The position numbers and the translations under genes are program-made. A DNA stretch of 29,883 nt. It comes from a virus. The notes beneath the pieces were generated by a model, which made no database searches, was not told where the DNA came from, and saw nothing but the letters and a program-made list of their open reading frames with translations. Below, in pieces: positions 23,715 through 29,883 of the stretch (the stretch's first letter is position 1; the number at the start of each line of letters is the position of its first letter). The stretch covers positions 1 through 29,883 of IMG/VR virus record IMGVR_UViG_3300045996_000080; one strand, given 5' to 3'.

Positions 23715-24064
23715 AGTCTTCCCTCGTTGGTGCGGAGTTTGAGGTTGTCCCGATCGTTGAGGTACTTCACGAAGCGCTCGTCATCGAGGATCGTCTCGCC
23801 GTTCGGGCCGCCGATGATCCCTTCCCGCTTGAGGCGGAAGTATTCGCTGACAGGGATCGAAGCGACGTGGGTTGCAAACGCCTTCGGATCGAACATCCGG
23901 CCGGTGTGCCGGTCAGCCTTGTGCGACATGATCGCCGCGTTGTTCTCAAGGATCGGGCTGACGTTCTGCTGCGTCTCGATCGTGAAGTTCTCGCCGTCCG
24001 CGTCTGAGTGCCAGATACGGCGGATGCCAGCGAGAGGGTTCTCAGAGAAGATGCGGGAATGCAC
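23711..24064 (-). CDS. Conserved phage hypothetical protein, 117 aa
   Basis: The start chosen is GTG 24064, 2 bases after the upstream TAA, with GGAG 9 bases before it. A TTG at 24079 would add 5 residues but has no binding site. The sequence has IRRIWHSDADGENFTIETQQNVSP (split into IRRIWHSDADGENF and TIETQQNVSPILENN) and later IPVSEYFRLKREGII and a C-terminal KYLNDRDNLKLRTNEG. This W-H-x-D...F.I.T.Q.V..I...N plan, ending in an LR-T-x-G motif, recurs in small podophage proteins near adaptor genes. Function is unknown; head-tail joining or assembly is possible. Confidence 0.5.
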   Translation of the reverse strand: MHSRIFSENPLAGIRRIWHSDADGENFTIETQQNVSPILENNAAIMSHKADRHTGRMFDPKAFATHVASIPVSEYFRLKREGIIGGPNGETILDDERFVKYLNDRDNLKLRTNEGRL

Positions 24065-24066
24065 GG

Positions 24067-24666
24067 TTAGAAACTCCAAGAGAAGGTTACGCCCGCGACT
24101 GCATCGAACTCCCCCTTGGGGTTGATCCCCGCCGCGCCGCCCACCCCGAGCTTGGGCAGAAGGTGCGAGAAGAAGCTCGGCTTCGATGCGTCCACCAGAT
24201 TGTCAGTCGCCTCAACCACGGTTCCGAGCCCGTCGCTCAGGGCCGCCGTGGCGCGCTTCTGATCCTCGAAGGCGACGCTCAGGGAGTCGTTGGCGAGCTT
24301 CAGGGAGTCCACCACAGCCTCAGTGGCCGCGAGAGCCACCTCTGCCGCCTCGATCACCGGCGCGCAGGTATCCGGGGCGCTGGCGGCGACTGTGACGAAC
24401 TCTACCTTGCGGGCTCTGGCGCGCTCTTCGGCCCGCGCCGCTGCCGCGAGCGCGTCCCGGGCCGCAGCCCGCGCGATCGCCGCATTGGCCGCCTCAGACT
24501 CAGCCACCCGCTTCTGCTCGGCAGCGTACTCGATCGCCGCCTTGGCAGTGCTTCGGGCCGTCGCCAGCCGGGTATCCCAATGGTCTGAGAGCTTGTTACC
24601 TACGAGCGCGATCGCCACGGCGCCCACAACGAGCAGGACATGTGTGCGGATTGACAGCCGGTTCAC
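24067..24666 (-). CDS. Membrane-anchored coiled-coil protein, possible spanin
   Basis: A 199-residue protein starting at GTG 24666 after GAAAGGG (4-base spacer). One N-terminal membrane helix (about 8-23, THVLLVVGAVAIALVG) is followed by a long Ala/Arg/Glu coiled coil (about 30-90). Then come C101, a second helical region (about 105-150) and a C-terminal LLPKLGVGGAAGINPKG, ending in a VAGVTFSWSF strand with terminal Phe. An inner-membrane anchor with a periplasmic coiled coil is the layout of i-spanins, and the final amphipathic strand with terminal Phe resembles an outer-membrane-type C-terminus. It might therefore bridge both membranes. It lies about 2.3 kb upstream of the XhlA-like gene, so the spanin role is a hypothesis. 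Confidence 0.45.
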   Translation of the reverse strand: MNRLSIRTHVLLVVGAVAIALVGNKLSDHWDTRLATARSTAKAAIEYAAEQKRVAESEAANAAIARAAARDALAAAARAEERARARKVEFVTVAASAPDTCAPVIEAAEVALAATEAVVDSLKLANDSLSVAFEDQKRATAALSDGLGTVVEATDNLVDASKPSFFSHLLPKLGVGGAAGINPKGEFDAVAGVTFSWSF

Positions 24667-24703
24667 AGCGCCCTTTCGGGGAAAATGTTGCGGGAAACAA
24701 CAA

Positions 24704-24736
24704 TCGCCAGATGACTCAATTTACGTCATCTGGCGA
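24704..24736 (-). terminator. Terminator-like hairpin downstream of the cargo gene
   Basis: TCGCCAGATGAC (24704-24715) and GTCATCTGGCGA (24725-24736) form a perfect 12-bp stem with a 9-base AT-rich loop, 23 bases after the stop of the secreted cargo gene. In the transcribed direction it is followed by TTGTTGTTT, a moderate T-rich tract. It probably reduces readthrough to the spanin-like gene or protects the 3' end. Confidence 0.6.
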
Positions 24737-24759
24737 AAATTGTCCACAGCCTGCGTTAA

Positions 24760-25953
24760 CTATCGGACAGGCACGGGCTTATACGGCAGGGTCTTCACGA
24801 ACGCGAGCGCGTCCCGAATCGCGGTCTGGTACGCCGCGTTGGTCGCCCAATCCGGGCCGTCATACTTCCACGTCATGAGCCCACCGTGGGAATGGGGCGC
24901 CAGCGCCTTGACCACAGTGAGAAGCTGCGCCGGTGTCATCCGGCAGTTGGGGGCCCGCGAGCCGCGCCGCCCGCCCTCCGAAGCGCAGTCCCACGTCCCG
25001 TCCCGGTCCTGCGTCCCGCCGTTGATCACGTTCAGGCTGAACCGGACCTTGTAGCCACTCTGAGCCGCCTGCGCGAGCACAGCGTCACGCCACGTCGTCA
25101 GGTTCCCGAAGCGGTGTGAATACTGGTAGGTCAGGAAGTCGCAGACCTTCAGCGGCTTCGTAGGCTCCCACACAGTGAGGTGCCCTGACATCCCCATCGG
25201 TACGCCCGGGAAGAGCGTCTTAGCGAACCCGCAGAGCGAATCCGCCCGAGCCTTGCTGATCGTGCCGGGCGGGCCCCAAGTGTTCCCTACGACATTCCCG
25301 GCGCCATCGTCGCCCCCGCTGACCCATGCCTCATCCATGATGTTGAAGCCGGTGATCAGGCCCTCAGCGTGCGCCTTCTGCACCGCAGCCACGACAGCCG
25401 GGGCGGCGATCGCTTTCATGGCGGAGTCGAACCGAGCCCGGGAGAACACAGCTACGCCCGCCGAATCTCGCAGGCAGTTGCCCATGTTCTCCTTCGAGTG
25501 CCCGCCGCAGGGAAGGTTGGGCTGGAACGGGACGCCGCGAGCGCGAGCCTCAGCAATGTTATCCAAGAGGTACGCAGCCTTGTTGCTGGCCGATCCCCCG
25601 TCGTGCGTGAAGGGCCCGCTCGAAGTCTCGTTGAAGTAGCCGGTGGGGCCCCAAATCTGATTGGGGAGGTTCGCCGGTGCCTTCACTCGGACCTGCACGG
25701 AGTCGTTGAACCGCGCCACGTACTGATGCCAGAAGGTGATTCGCGTCGTGTCGCCAGACACCGCAGTGTCCGCACCACTGGCGAGCGGACGCTCGATCGT
25801 GTCCGTGACAAAGATCGTGTCCGGTTTCGCCGGGACTTCAACCACACGAGTGTAGAACTCCTTCGCAGGCGTACCGGGATGGGTGGAATCGGGTGCTTGC
25901 GCCGCCAGTGGCGTAGCAAAGATTCCCGCGATAAGAAGAAACGCATGTCGCAT
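24760..25953 (-). CDS. Secreted hydrolase-like cargo protein
   Basis: A 397-residue exported protein. ATG 25953 is chosen because a signal peptide (MRHAFLLIAGIFATPLAAQ) begins there; the frame extends 14 codons upstream without a good start. Cleavage is expected near residue 18-19. Residues 20-65 are a Pro/Thr/Asp-rich linker with a DTIFVTDTIERP phrase. The remainder looks like an alpha/beta barrel: ARGVPFQPNLPCGGHS, LITGFNIMDEAWVSGG (E208 a candidate acid), GVPMGMSGHLTVWEP, LTYQYSHRFG, YKVRFSLNVINGG and GGLMTWKYDGPDW. Six cysteines (C149, C160, C241, C271, C323, C337) suit disulfides in an exported protein. It resembles glycosidase-like barrels but no GH family is identified. It sits between capsid and spanin-like genes, bracketed by hairpins, like a moron. 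Confidence 0.55.
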   Translation of the reverse strand: MRHAFLLIAGIFATPLAAQAPDSTHPGTPAKEFYTRVVEVPAKPDTIFVTDTIERPLASGADTAVSGDTTRITFWHQYVARFNDSVQVRVKAPANLPNQIWGPTGYFNETSSGPFTHDGGSASNKAAYLLDNIAEARARGVPFQPNLPCGGHSKENMGNCLRDSAGVAVFSRARFDSAMKAIAAPAVVAAVQKAHAEGLITGFNIMDEAWVSGGDDGAGNVVGNTWGPPGTISKARADSLCGFAKTLFPGVPMGMSGHLTVWEPTKPLKVCDFLTYQYSHRFGNLTTWRDAVLAQAAQSGYKVRFSLNVINGGTQDRDGTWDCASEGGRRGSRAPNCRMTPAQLLTVVKALAPHSHGGLMTWKYDGPDWATNAAYQTAIRDALAFVKTLPYKPVPVR

Positions 25954-25984
25954 GGCACACTTTCTTGTGCAGATGGAAACGGAA

Positions 25985-26012
25985 ATGCCCGCCACAAATA
26001 TGTGACGGGCAT
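25985..26012 (-). terminator. Terminator-like hairpin after the capsid gene
   Basis: ATGCCCG (25985-25991) plus CACA (25993-25996) pair with TGTG (26001-26004) plus CGGGCAT (26006-26012) around an AATA loop; there is one mismatch. In the transcribed direction the stem is followed by TTTCCGTTTCC. Lying between the capsid stop (26041) and the cargo start (25953), it could partly terminate transcription and keep downstream genes lower than capsid. Confidence 0.6.
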
Positions 26013-26040
26013 CCCGGGGTCACAATCCCCCTGCCTTGGC

Positions 26041-27003
26041 TTAGGCAGTGGTCAGGTCAGCAACGAGGGCGTGCTGCGCCTCGTGGTTCACCTTGAGCAG
26101 ATACTCAACGATCAGCATCCGCTTCTCAGCGTCGCCGGTCTTGGCGAGCTTGACCACAGCGTAAGGACGCAGGTAGTCAACGCTGATCCCGCTCGGAGTC
26201 AGCAGCCACGCATCACGGGCACGCTGATTCAGATTGGTGTGGATGGCGAGCTTGCCGAAATCGGAAACGTAAACGTCTACGGCGCCGATCACCGCAACCG
26301 CGCTCTCCTTGGTGTTCACATGCACCTGCGCGATACCGTCGAACGTGGTCGAGATGAGCGCCTTGTTGAAGCTACCCACCGACAGAACAGTGGGACGCCC
26401 ACCCGCATCGTACGCCAGCTTGACAGCGTTGCGCAGCATCGTCTCGGTAAAGGCGGCCTGAGTGCCGTCAGTACGAGCGGCGCTCGGGAGAGTGGTGTAC
26501 ACCGGGCTCGCCCCGCCAGTGCCGAACACGTCATTGCTCTTCACCCACGCGCCCATACCAGCGGTCACGCGAGCAGTCGTGGTGTTACCAGCATTGGCGC
26601 CCTTGTTCTCCAACATGGAAACTTCCATGTCGCGCTTCAGCGCCGCAGCCTTGAGCGAAGTCTGATACGCAAGCTCGCTCTTCCGGCCAGCCTTGTCCAC
26701 AACCTCAAGGGTATCGGCAAGGATGATCAGCTTCCGCGCGATCTCAGCGTAGGTGCCCACGCGGACAGTCGGAGTGATCGCCGGGAACGACGCAATGTCG
26801 TCACCCTCAAGCTGCTGGTTGGTCGAGCTACGAGCATCCAGCGTGTCCTGCTGCCACTCCTTAAAAGTGGTCTTCGTGGAGCCCCGGCCCACGGACGACA
26901 TAAAGGGCGTCTCTTCTGGCTCGATATTATAGATCGTATCGGTCAGATTCTCCCTGATACCCTTGGCCGTATAGCCGGTATAGGTGTTAGTAACGATAGA
27001 CAT
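26041..27003 (-). CDS. Major capsid protein, SU10 type (DUF5309)
   Basis: A 320-residue protein starting at ATG 27003 with GAAGGG 8-9 bases upstream. The N-terminus MSIVTNTYTGYTAKGIREN followed by LTDTIYNIEPEETPFMSS and FKEWQQDTLDARSS is the signature of the SU10 major capsid protein/DUF5309 family, an HK97-fold shell protein. The GDDIASFPAI segment (about 65-75), the long helix around residues 90-130 and the C-terminal WLLTPSGISVDYLRPYAVV also fit. It follows the scaffold gene, as expected. It builds the icosahedral head. It lacks an N-terminal delta domain, in keeping with a separate scaffold protein. Confidence 0.9.
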   Translation of the reverse strand: MSIVTNTYTGYTAKGIRENLTDTIYNIEPEETPFMSSVGRGSTKTTFKEWQQDTLDARSSTNQQLEGDDIASFPAITPTVRVGTYAEIARKLIILADTLEVVDKAGRKSELAYQTSLKAAALKRDMEVSMLENKGANAGNTTTARVTAGMGAWVKSNDVFGTGGASPVYTTLPSAARTDGTQAAFTETMLRNAVKLAYDAGGRPTVLSVGSFNKALISTTFDGIAQVHVNTKESAVAVIGAVDVYVSDFGKLAIHTNLNQRARDAWLLTPSGISVDYLRPYAVVKLAKTGDAEKRMLIVEYLLKVNHEAQHALVADLTTA

Positions 27004-27024
27004 CTTGGAACCCTTCGGACTTTA

Positions 27025-28017
27025 TCAGTCCAGTAGTGCTTCGAGTGCGCGAGCGCCACTACGGACGCTGCGTTCGGTCGCGTGAGCACGAAGTGCGCGA
27101 TCTCCCTTGCTTACAGGCTTACGCTCAACGCTGGTGCCCGGAGCCGAGACTTCCTTCTCCGCCCGCTCCGCCTGCTTCTTCGGATCGGGAGTGGCCTTGG
27201 ACACAGCATGTTGACGCTGCGCCGCTGCGAGCAGCCGAATCACACGGGCATCGGTGACTGACTGAAGCTCTTGCTGGGTGAACCCAGCGACGTTGATCGC
27301 ATACTGCGCGATCTTGGTCAGGGCGGTTTTCTTCTTGCTCTCATCCTTCCACTCGGGGAAGTAGTTGAGCAGCTTCTCGTTCTCGCCCTTTACGTACTCA
27401 GAGAACTTCGCGTCGTTGTCCCGCTTCACTGCCGCCTCAGCCTCAGCGCGAGCCTGAGAGACAGTTTCCATGCGCTTCTTGTGCTCCTGCCACTGGATAT
27501 AGCGAGAAGCCAACTGATCGGCCGGAATCTCCCGGCGTAGCTTCTCCCAATCGGGCTCTTTCGGCGTGTTCGCCTTCAGAGTCTCGTCCAGCGTCTTCAA
27601 CCTTTCGGCAAGTGCTTCGCGTTCCTTGGAAATGGCTTCCTTCTCGGCTTGAGCCTGCTTCCGTTCCTCCGCCACACTCTGCGTCTTGCGAGTGTAGTCA
27701 GAGCGGCGCATGTACCCCGCCTTGAGTTCGTCCTCGTCAACCTCCACCTCTTCCTCGCCCAGCTTCAGCTTGTGCTTCGGCTTGGCCGGTGGGGTTTCCT
27801 CTTCCAAGTCGCCCTCGGATTCGTCCGGCTCAGGAGTGGACTCTTCCTCTTCGGGCACTTCACCCTCGGGCTGCTTCCCCTCGGGCTGCTCGTCGGACGC
27901 GCCGGGTTCCTCGATGTAGTCAAGGAGGGCTTCGTTACCGAACAAGCTCGATGCGGCTGCGGCGACAGTCATCGGGTTGATGTTATTGTCAGCGCCACGA
28001 TCGGGTGTATCGGCCAT
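27025..28017 (-). CDS. Capsid scaffolding protein
   Basis: A 330-residue highly charged protein. ATG 28017 (MADTPDRG) is chosen over an in-frame start 30 bases upstream because GGGAG lies about 11 bases before it. Residues ~35-85 are very acidic and Pro/Glu-rich. The segment HKLKLGEEEVEVDEDELKAG followed by YMRRSDYTRKTQSVAEERKQ (about 85-120) is the common signature of phage scaffold proteins. A long Lys/Glu/Ala coiled coil follows (about 105-200), and the C-terminus is basic (KGDRALRAHATERS). It organises capsid assembly and is then released. It lies between the small head gene and the major capsid protein. Confidence 0.85.
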   Translation of the reverse strand: MADTPDRGADNNINPMTVAAAASSLFGNEALLDYIEEPGASDEQPEGKQPEGEVPEEEESTPEPDESEGDLEEETPPAKPKHKLKLGEEEVEVDEDELKAGYMRRSDYTRKTQSVAEERKQAQAEKEAISKEREALAERLKTLDETLKANTPKEPDWEKLRREIPADQLASRYIQWQEHKKRMETVSQARAEAEAAVKRDNDAKFSEYVKGENEKLLNYFPEWKDESKKKTALTKIAQYAINVAGFTQQELQSVTDARVIRLLAAAQRQHAVSKATPDPKKQAERAEKEVSAPGTSVERKPVSKGDRALRAHATERSVRSGARALEALLD

Positions 28018-28052
28018 AACAGTATGTCTCCCGTGCAATTCTGTCAAGTGGG

Positions 28053-28319
28053 TCAGATTTCCTTCAGCCTACGCTCTTCGCGCCCGGCCTCAGAAATTGC
28101 CTGAACCCCTCGATCCACGAACGCCCTGAACTTGTCCTTCAGGCGCTCGAATGCACGGTAGTCGGAATGGGCGGCTTCCCGCTCATCCTGCGTGGCACCG
28201 GATTTCCACGCATCGAACAAATCCTGCTCGATCTCAGCAAACACCTCTTGGACAGCGGGGCGCGAGAGCAAATCCTCGATTAGCTGGCCCCGCTCGATCA
28301 CTGCGTCTCGGACGATCAC
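28053..28319 (-). CDS. Small head-assembly-associated protein, 88 aa
   Basis: GTG 28319 overlaps the portal stop as GTGA. The 88-residue product is helical and acidic, with LSRPAVQEVFAEIEQDL, FDAWKSGATQDEREAAHSDY and RAFERLKDKFRAFVDRG. The W-K/R-x-[ST]-x-x-x-x-x-R-E pattern recurs in small phage proteins placed between portal and capsid genes. The role is unknown, perhaps portal-associated assembly. Gene order and coupling to portal translation are the main support. Confidence 0.6.
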   Translation of the reverse strand: MIVRDAVIERGQLIEDLLSRPAVQEVFAEIEQDLFDAWKSGATQDEREAAHSDYRAFERLKDKFRAFVDRGVQAISEAGREERRLKEI

Positions 28320-29883
28320 TCAGCCGGGCTATCCTTGGCCTTGGCCGCCGCCGTCTCCCGGGCAACCTGCGCCTGAAGGTGAATCTTCTCGCGCTCAACG
28401 GCGATCTCCGCCGAGAGCTTCTCCCGAAACATCTGCACCTCAAGCTGCATCTCTCTGATCTTCAACTCAAACTCTTGGCGCATCTCAGCCATGTCAGCCG
28501 CCGCCTTGTTCTGAGTCTCCGCAATGTCGCTCTGCCTCTGCGCCTCGATCCTCTGCTGCTCGATCATGGGCTCTTGCTGCAAGCGCATCTGCTCGATCGC
28601 GTACTTCTGCGAAATCTCCTGCTTCTTGACGTTGAGTTCCTCTTGCTTCATGGCAAGCTCGCCCATCGTCTTGATCTTCTCCGCCTCAAGCGTCGCCTGC
28701 GCGAGCGCCTGCTCGGGGCTCGGCTGCGGCGGGGGCGGTTGCCACCCGGCCGGATCGGTGTAGTAGCGCTCCGGGTTCTCGATGCCCTGCAAGCGCAGGA
28801 TGTCAAGCCGGACGTTGTACGCCTGCGCGAGCCCGGTCAGCGGGGCGTTGAGCCCAAGCTGCGTCAGAATCGTGTCCTGATCCTGCTTGACCCCGAGCAG
28901 AATGGCGAGCTTGCGCTCTTCGATCCGGCCCAGCGCCACGTTAACGCGAACGTCCATGTCCGCGTTCCACGAGCGGGGATCAATCTCGGTCCACTTGCCG
29001 CGAAGCCGGACGGCGCGCTCGCGGGGTTGGTTCTCCACGACGAGCTTCAGCAGCCCCTTGAAGAGCGGCTTGAGAAGCTGCTCTGCGTAGATGCGGCCGA
29101 TAAGCTCAACCTGCTCCTTGTTCGATGCCACAGCCTCAGCCGCCGCATCCGGCGTGGTGGACTGAAGCGCGTCCATGTCGAGCCCGGCGGCGCCGTTCCC
29201 GATCCCCGTCCGCTGCTCCTTCTCGCCGCGCATGTATTCGAGGAAGGAGAAAATCTCCTTGCCCGCGAAGCTGTGCGTGAAGCTGTGCAGCACGTCACCG
29301 GGGCGGCCCTTGGTGCGGATGCCCGCGCCGATCTCCGTGTTCTGCACGTCCGCAATGCTGACCATGTTCTCTTGGAACGCAGTCCGTGGGAAGATGGACG
29401 CAGAGAGCGAGTCGAGCCCGCCACGTACCAGCGCCGAATTGACACGCTGCAAGTCCATCGTCCGATCGCTGACCGAACGAGCAACGATCTGGTGGGGCGT
29501 AGGGTACGGGCCCCACATAGCGAACGGGCGGCAACCGATCACCTTATTCGAGGTGACGAAGCAGTTGGGGCCCAGCGTGCAAATCTTCCGAAGTTCCTGC
29601 ACCCCGTCGCCGTTGAAGTCCACGAAGACGTAGTGCTCAACGTAGTCGTGCTCGTCGCCAGCTTCGCCGGTGGACGGGACAACGGGCTCTGCCATCACCC
29701 CATCGGGGATGCGCTCGATCGCTTCCTCTTGGGTCCGGTGCGACCAACCCGAAGTGCCGCCGTGCTCTTCGATGTCCTCTTCCGAGACGCCCATAGCGAC
29801 GAGATCGCCCCGGGTCTTGATCATCCGGTGCGCCATGTACTGAGCGGTTTCCACGTCCCGGGTGGGGCGCAGGAACAGAAGTT
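28316..29883 (-). CDS. P22-type portal protein (N-terminus outside window)
   Basis: The frame is open from the right edge to TGA at 28316-28318, giving more than 520 C-terminal residues. An internal GTG (29854) is not the true start: the frame continues upstream as LLFLRPTRD. Portal features are visible in CRPFAMWGPYPTPHQIVARS, VNSALVRGGLDSLSAS, the EKEQRTGIGNGAAGLDMD segment and EERKLAILLGVKQDQDTILTQ. This is the P22-like portal pattern, in which ARSVSDRTMDLQRV helices precede the clip. The last ~140 residues form a long Gln/Glu-rich coiled coil (EKIKTMGELAMKQEELNVKK and beyond). Twelve copies are expected to form the DNA channel at one vertex. Confidence 0.85.
   Translation of the reverse strand, partial: LLFLRPTRDVETAQYMAHRMIKTRGDLVAMGVSEEDIEEHGGTSGWSHRTQEEAIERIPDGVMAEPVVPSTGEAGDEHDYVEHYVFVDFNGDGVQELRKICTLGPNCFVTSNKVIGCRPFAMWGPYPTPHQIVARSVSDRTMDLQRVNSALVRGGLDSLSASIFPRTAFQENMVSIADVQNTEIGAGIRTKGRPGDVLHSFTHSFAGKEIFSFLEYMRGEKEQRTGIGNGAAGLDMDALQSTTPDAAAEAVASNKEQVELIGRIYAEQLLKPLFKGLLKLVVENQPRERAVRLRGKWTEIDPRSWNADMDVRVNVALGRIEERKLAILLGVKQDQDTILTQLGLNAPLTGLAQAYNVRLDILRLQGIENPERYYTDPAGWQPPPPQPSPEQALAQATLEAEKIKTMGELAMKQEELNVKKQEISQKYAIEQMRLQQEPMIEQQRIEAQRQSDIAETQNKAAADMAEMRQEFELKIREMQLEVQMFREKLSAEIAVEREKIHLQAQVARETAAAKAKDSPAE

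Noticed and set aside
24704-24736. Phage attachment site (att) core
   Set aside because: The palindrome fits a transcription hairpin after a stop codon, and no integrase gene is visible in the window.
25985-26012. CRISPR-like or transposon-end repeat
   Set aside because: Single hairpin with no repeated units, no target-site duplication and no transposase nearby.
25369-27036. 555-codon plus-strand open frame opposite cargo and capsid genes
   Set aside because: Overlaps a recognised SU10-type capsid gene in antisense and lacks a plausible start context.

Overview
The window is about 30 kb of a tailed double-stranded DNA phage or prophage genome, roughly 60% G+C by eye. Both edges are cut: the left edge lies inside a DUF2800-type gene and the right edge inside the portal gene. 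The gene set fits a short-tailed, podovirus-like phage: P22-type portal, SU10-type major capsid protein, podovirus-style adaptor and nozzle, and a run of large Gly/Ala-rich internal (ejection) proteins. No tail tube, sheath or tape-measure gene is visible. No terminase, RNA polymerase, integrase, repressor, tRNA or CRISPR was seen.

Positions 1-7792 read on the plus strand and hold the replication and early module. It contains the DUF2800 C-terminus, an Enc34-type ssDNA-binding protein (DUF2815), a family A DNA polymerase with a 3'-5' exonuclease, a primase/polymerase-D5-SF3 helicase, and a MazZ-like dATP/dGTP diphosphohydrolase. Several small proteins follow, together with an HExxH protein and a secreted or lipid-anchored HExxH protein. 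Most neighbours share stop/start overlaps (GTGA, TTGA, ATGA), so the module is probably read as a few translationally coupled operons. A 140-base gap (6012-6152) with a perfect 10-bp inverted repeat may be an internal control region.

A bidirectional terminator hairpin (7796-7822) separates this module from the late module, which runs on the minus strand from 29883 down to 7830. In transcription order it holds: portal, small head protein, scaffold, major capsid protein, a secreted hydrolase-like cargo gene flanked by hairpins, a membrane-anchored coiled-coil (spanin-like) protein, a small conserved protein, a GT-A glycosyltransferase, the head-tail adaptor, a fibre-like protein, and a lysis cassette (XhlA-like, holin-like, GH24 lysozyme). 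It continues with a very large nozzle protein carrying inserted lectin-like modules, a fibre protein, two further virion candidates, a GNAT-like protein, four ejection-protein candidates and a 21-residue membrane peptide.

The host is uncertain. Two secreted proteins (7295-7792 and 24760-25953) have a signal-peptide and sequence style I associate with Gemmatimonadota, so a host in that phylum is a reasonable but unproven inference. The palindrome CGATCG and its octamer GCGATCGC (HIP1-like) are strongly over-represented across both modules, which no annotated gene explains.
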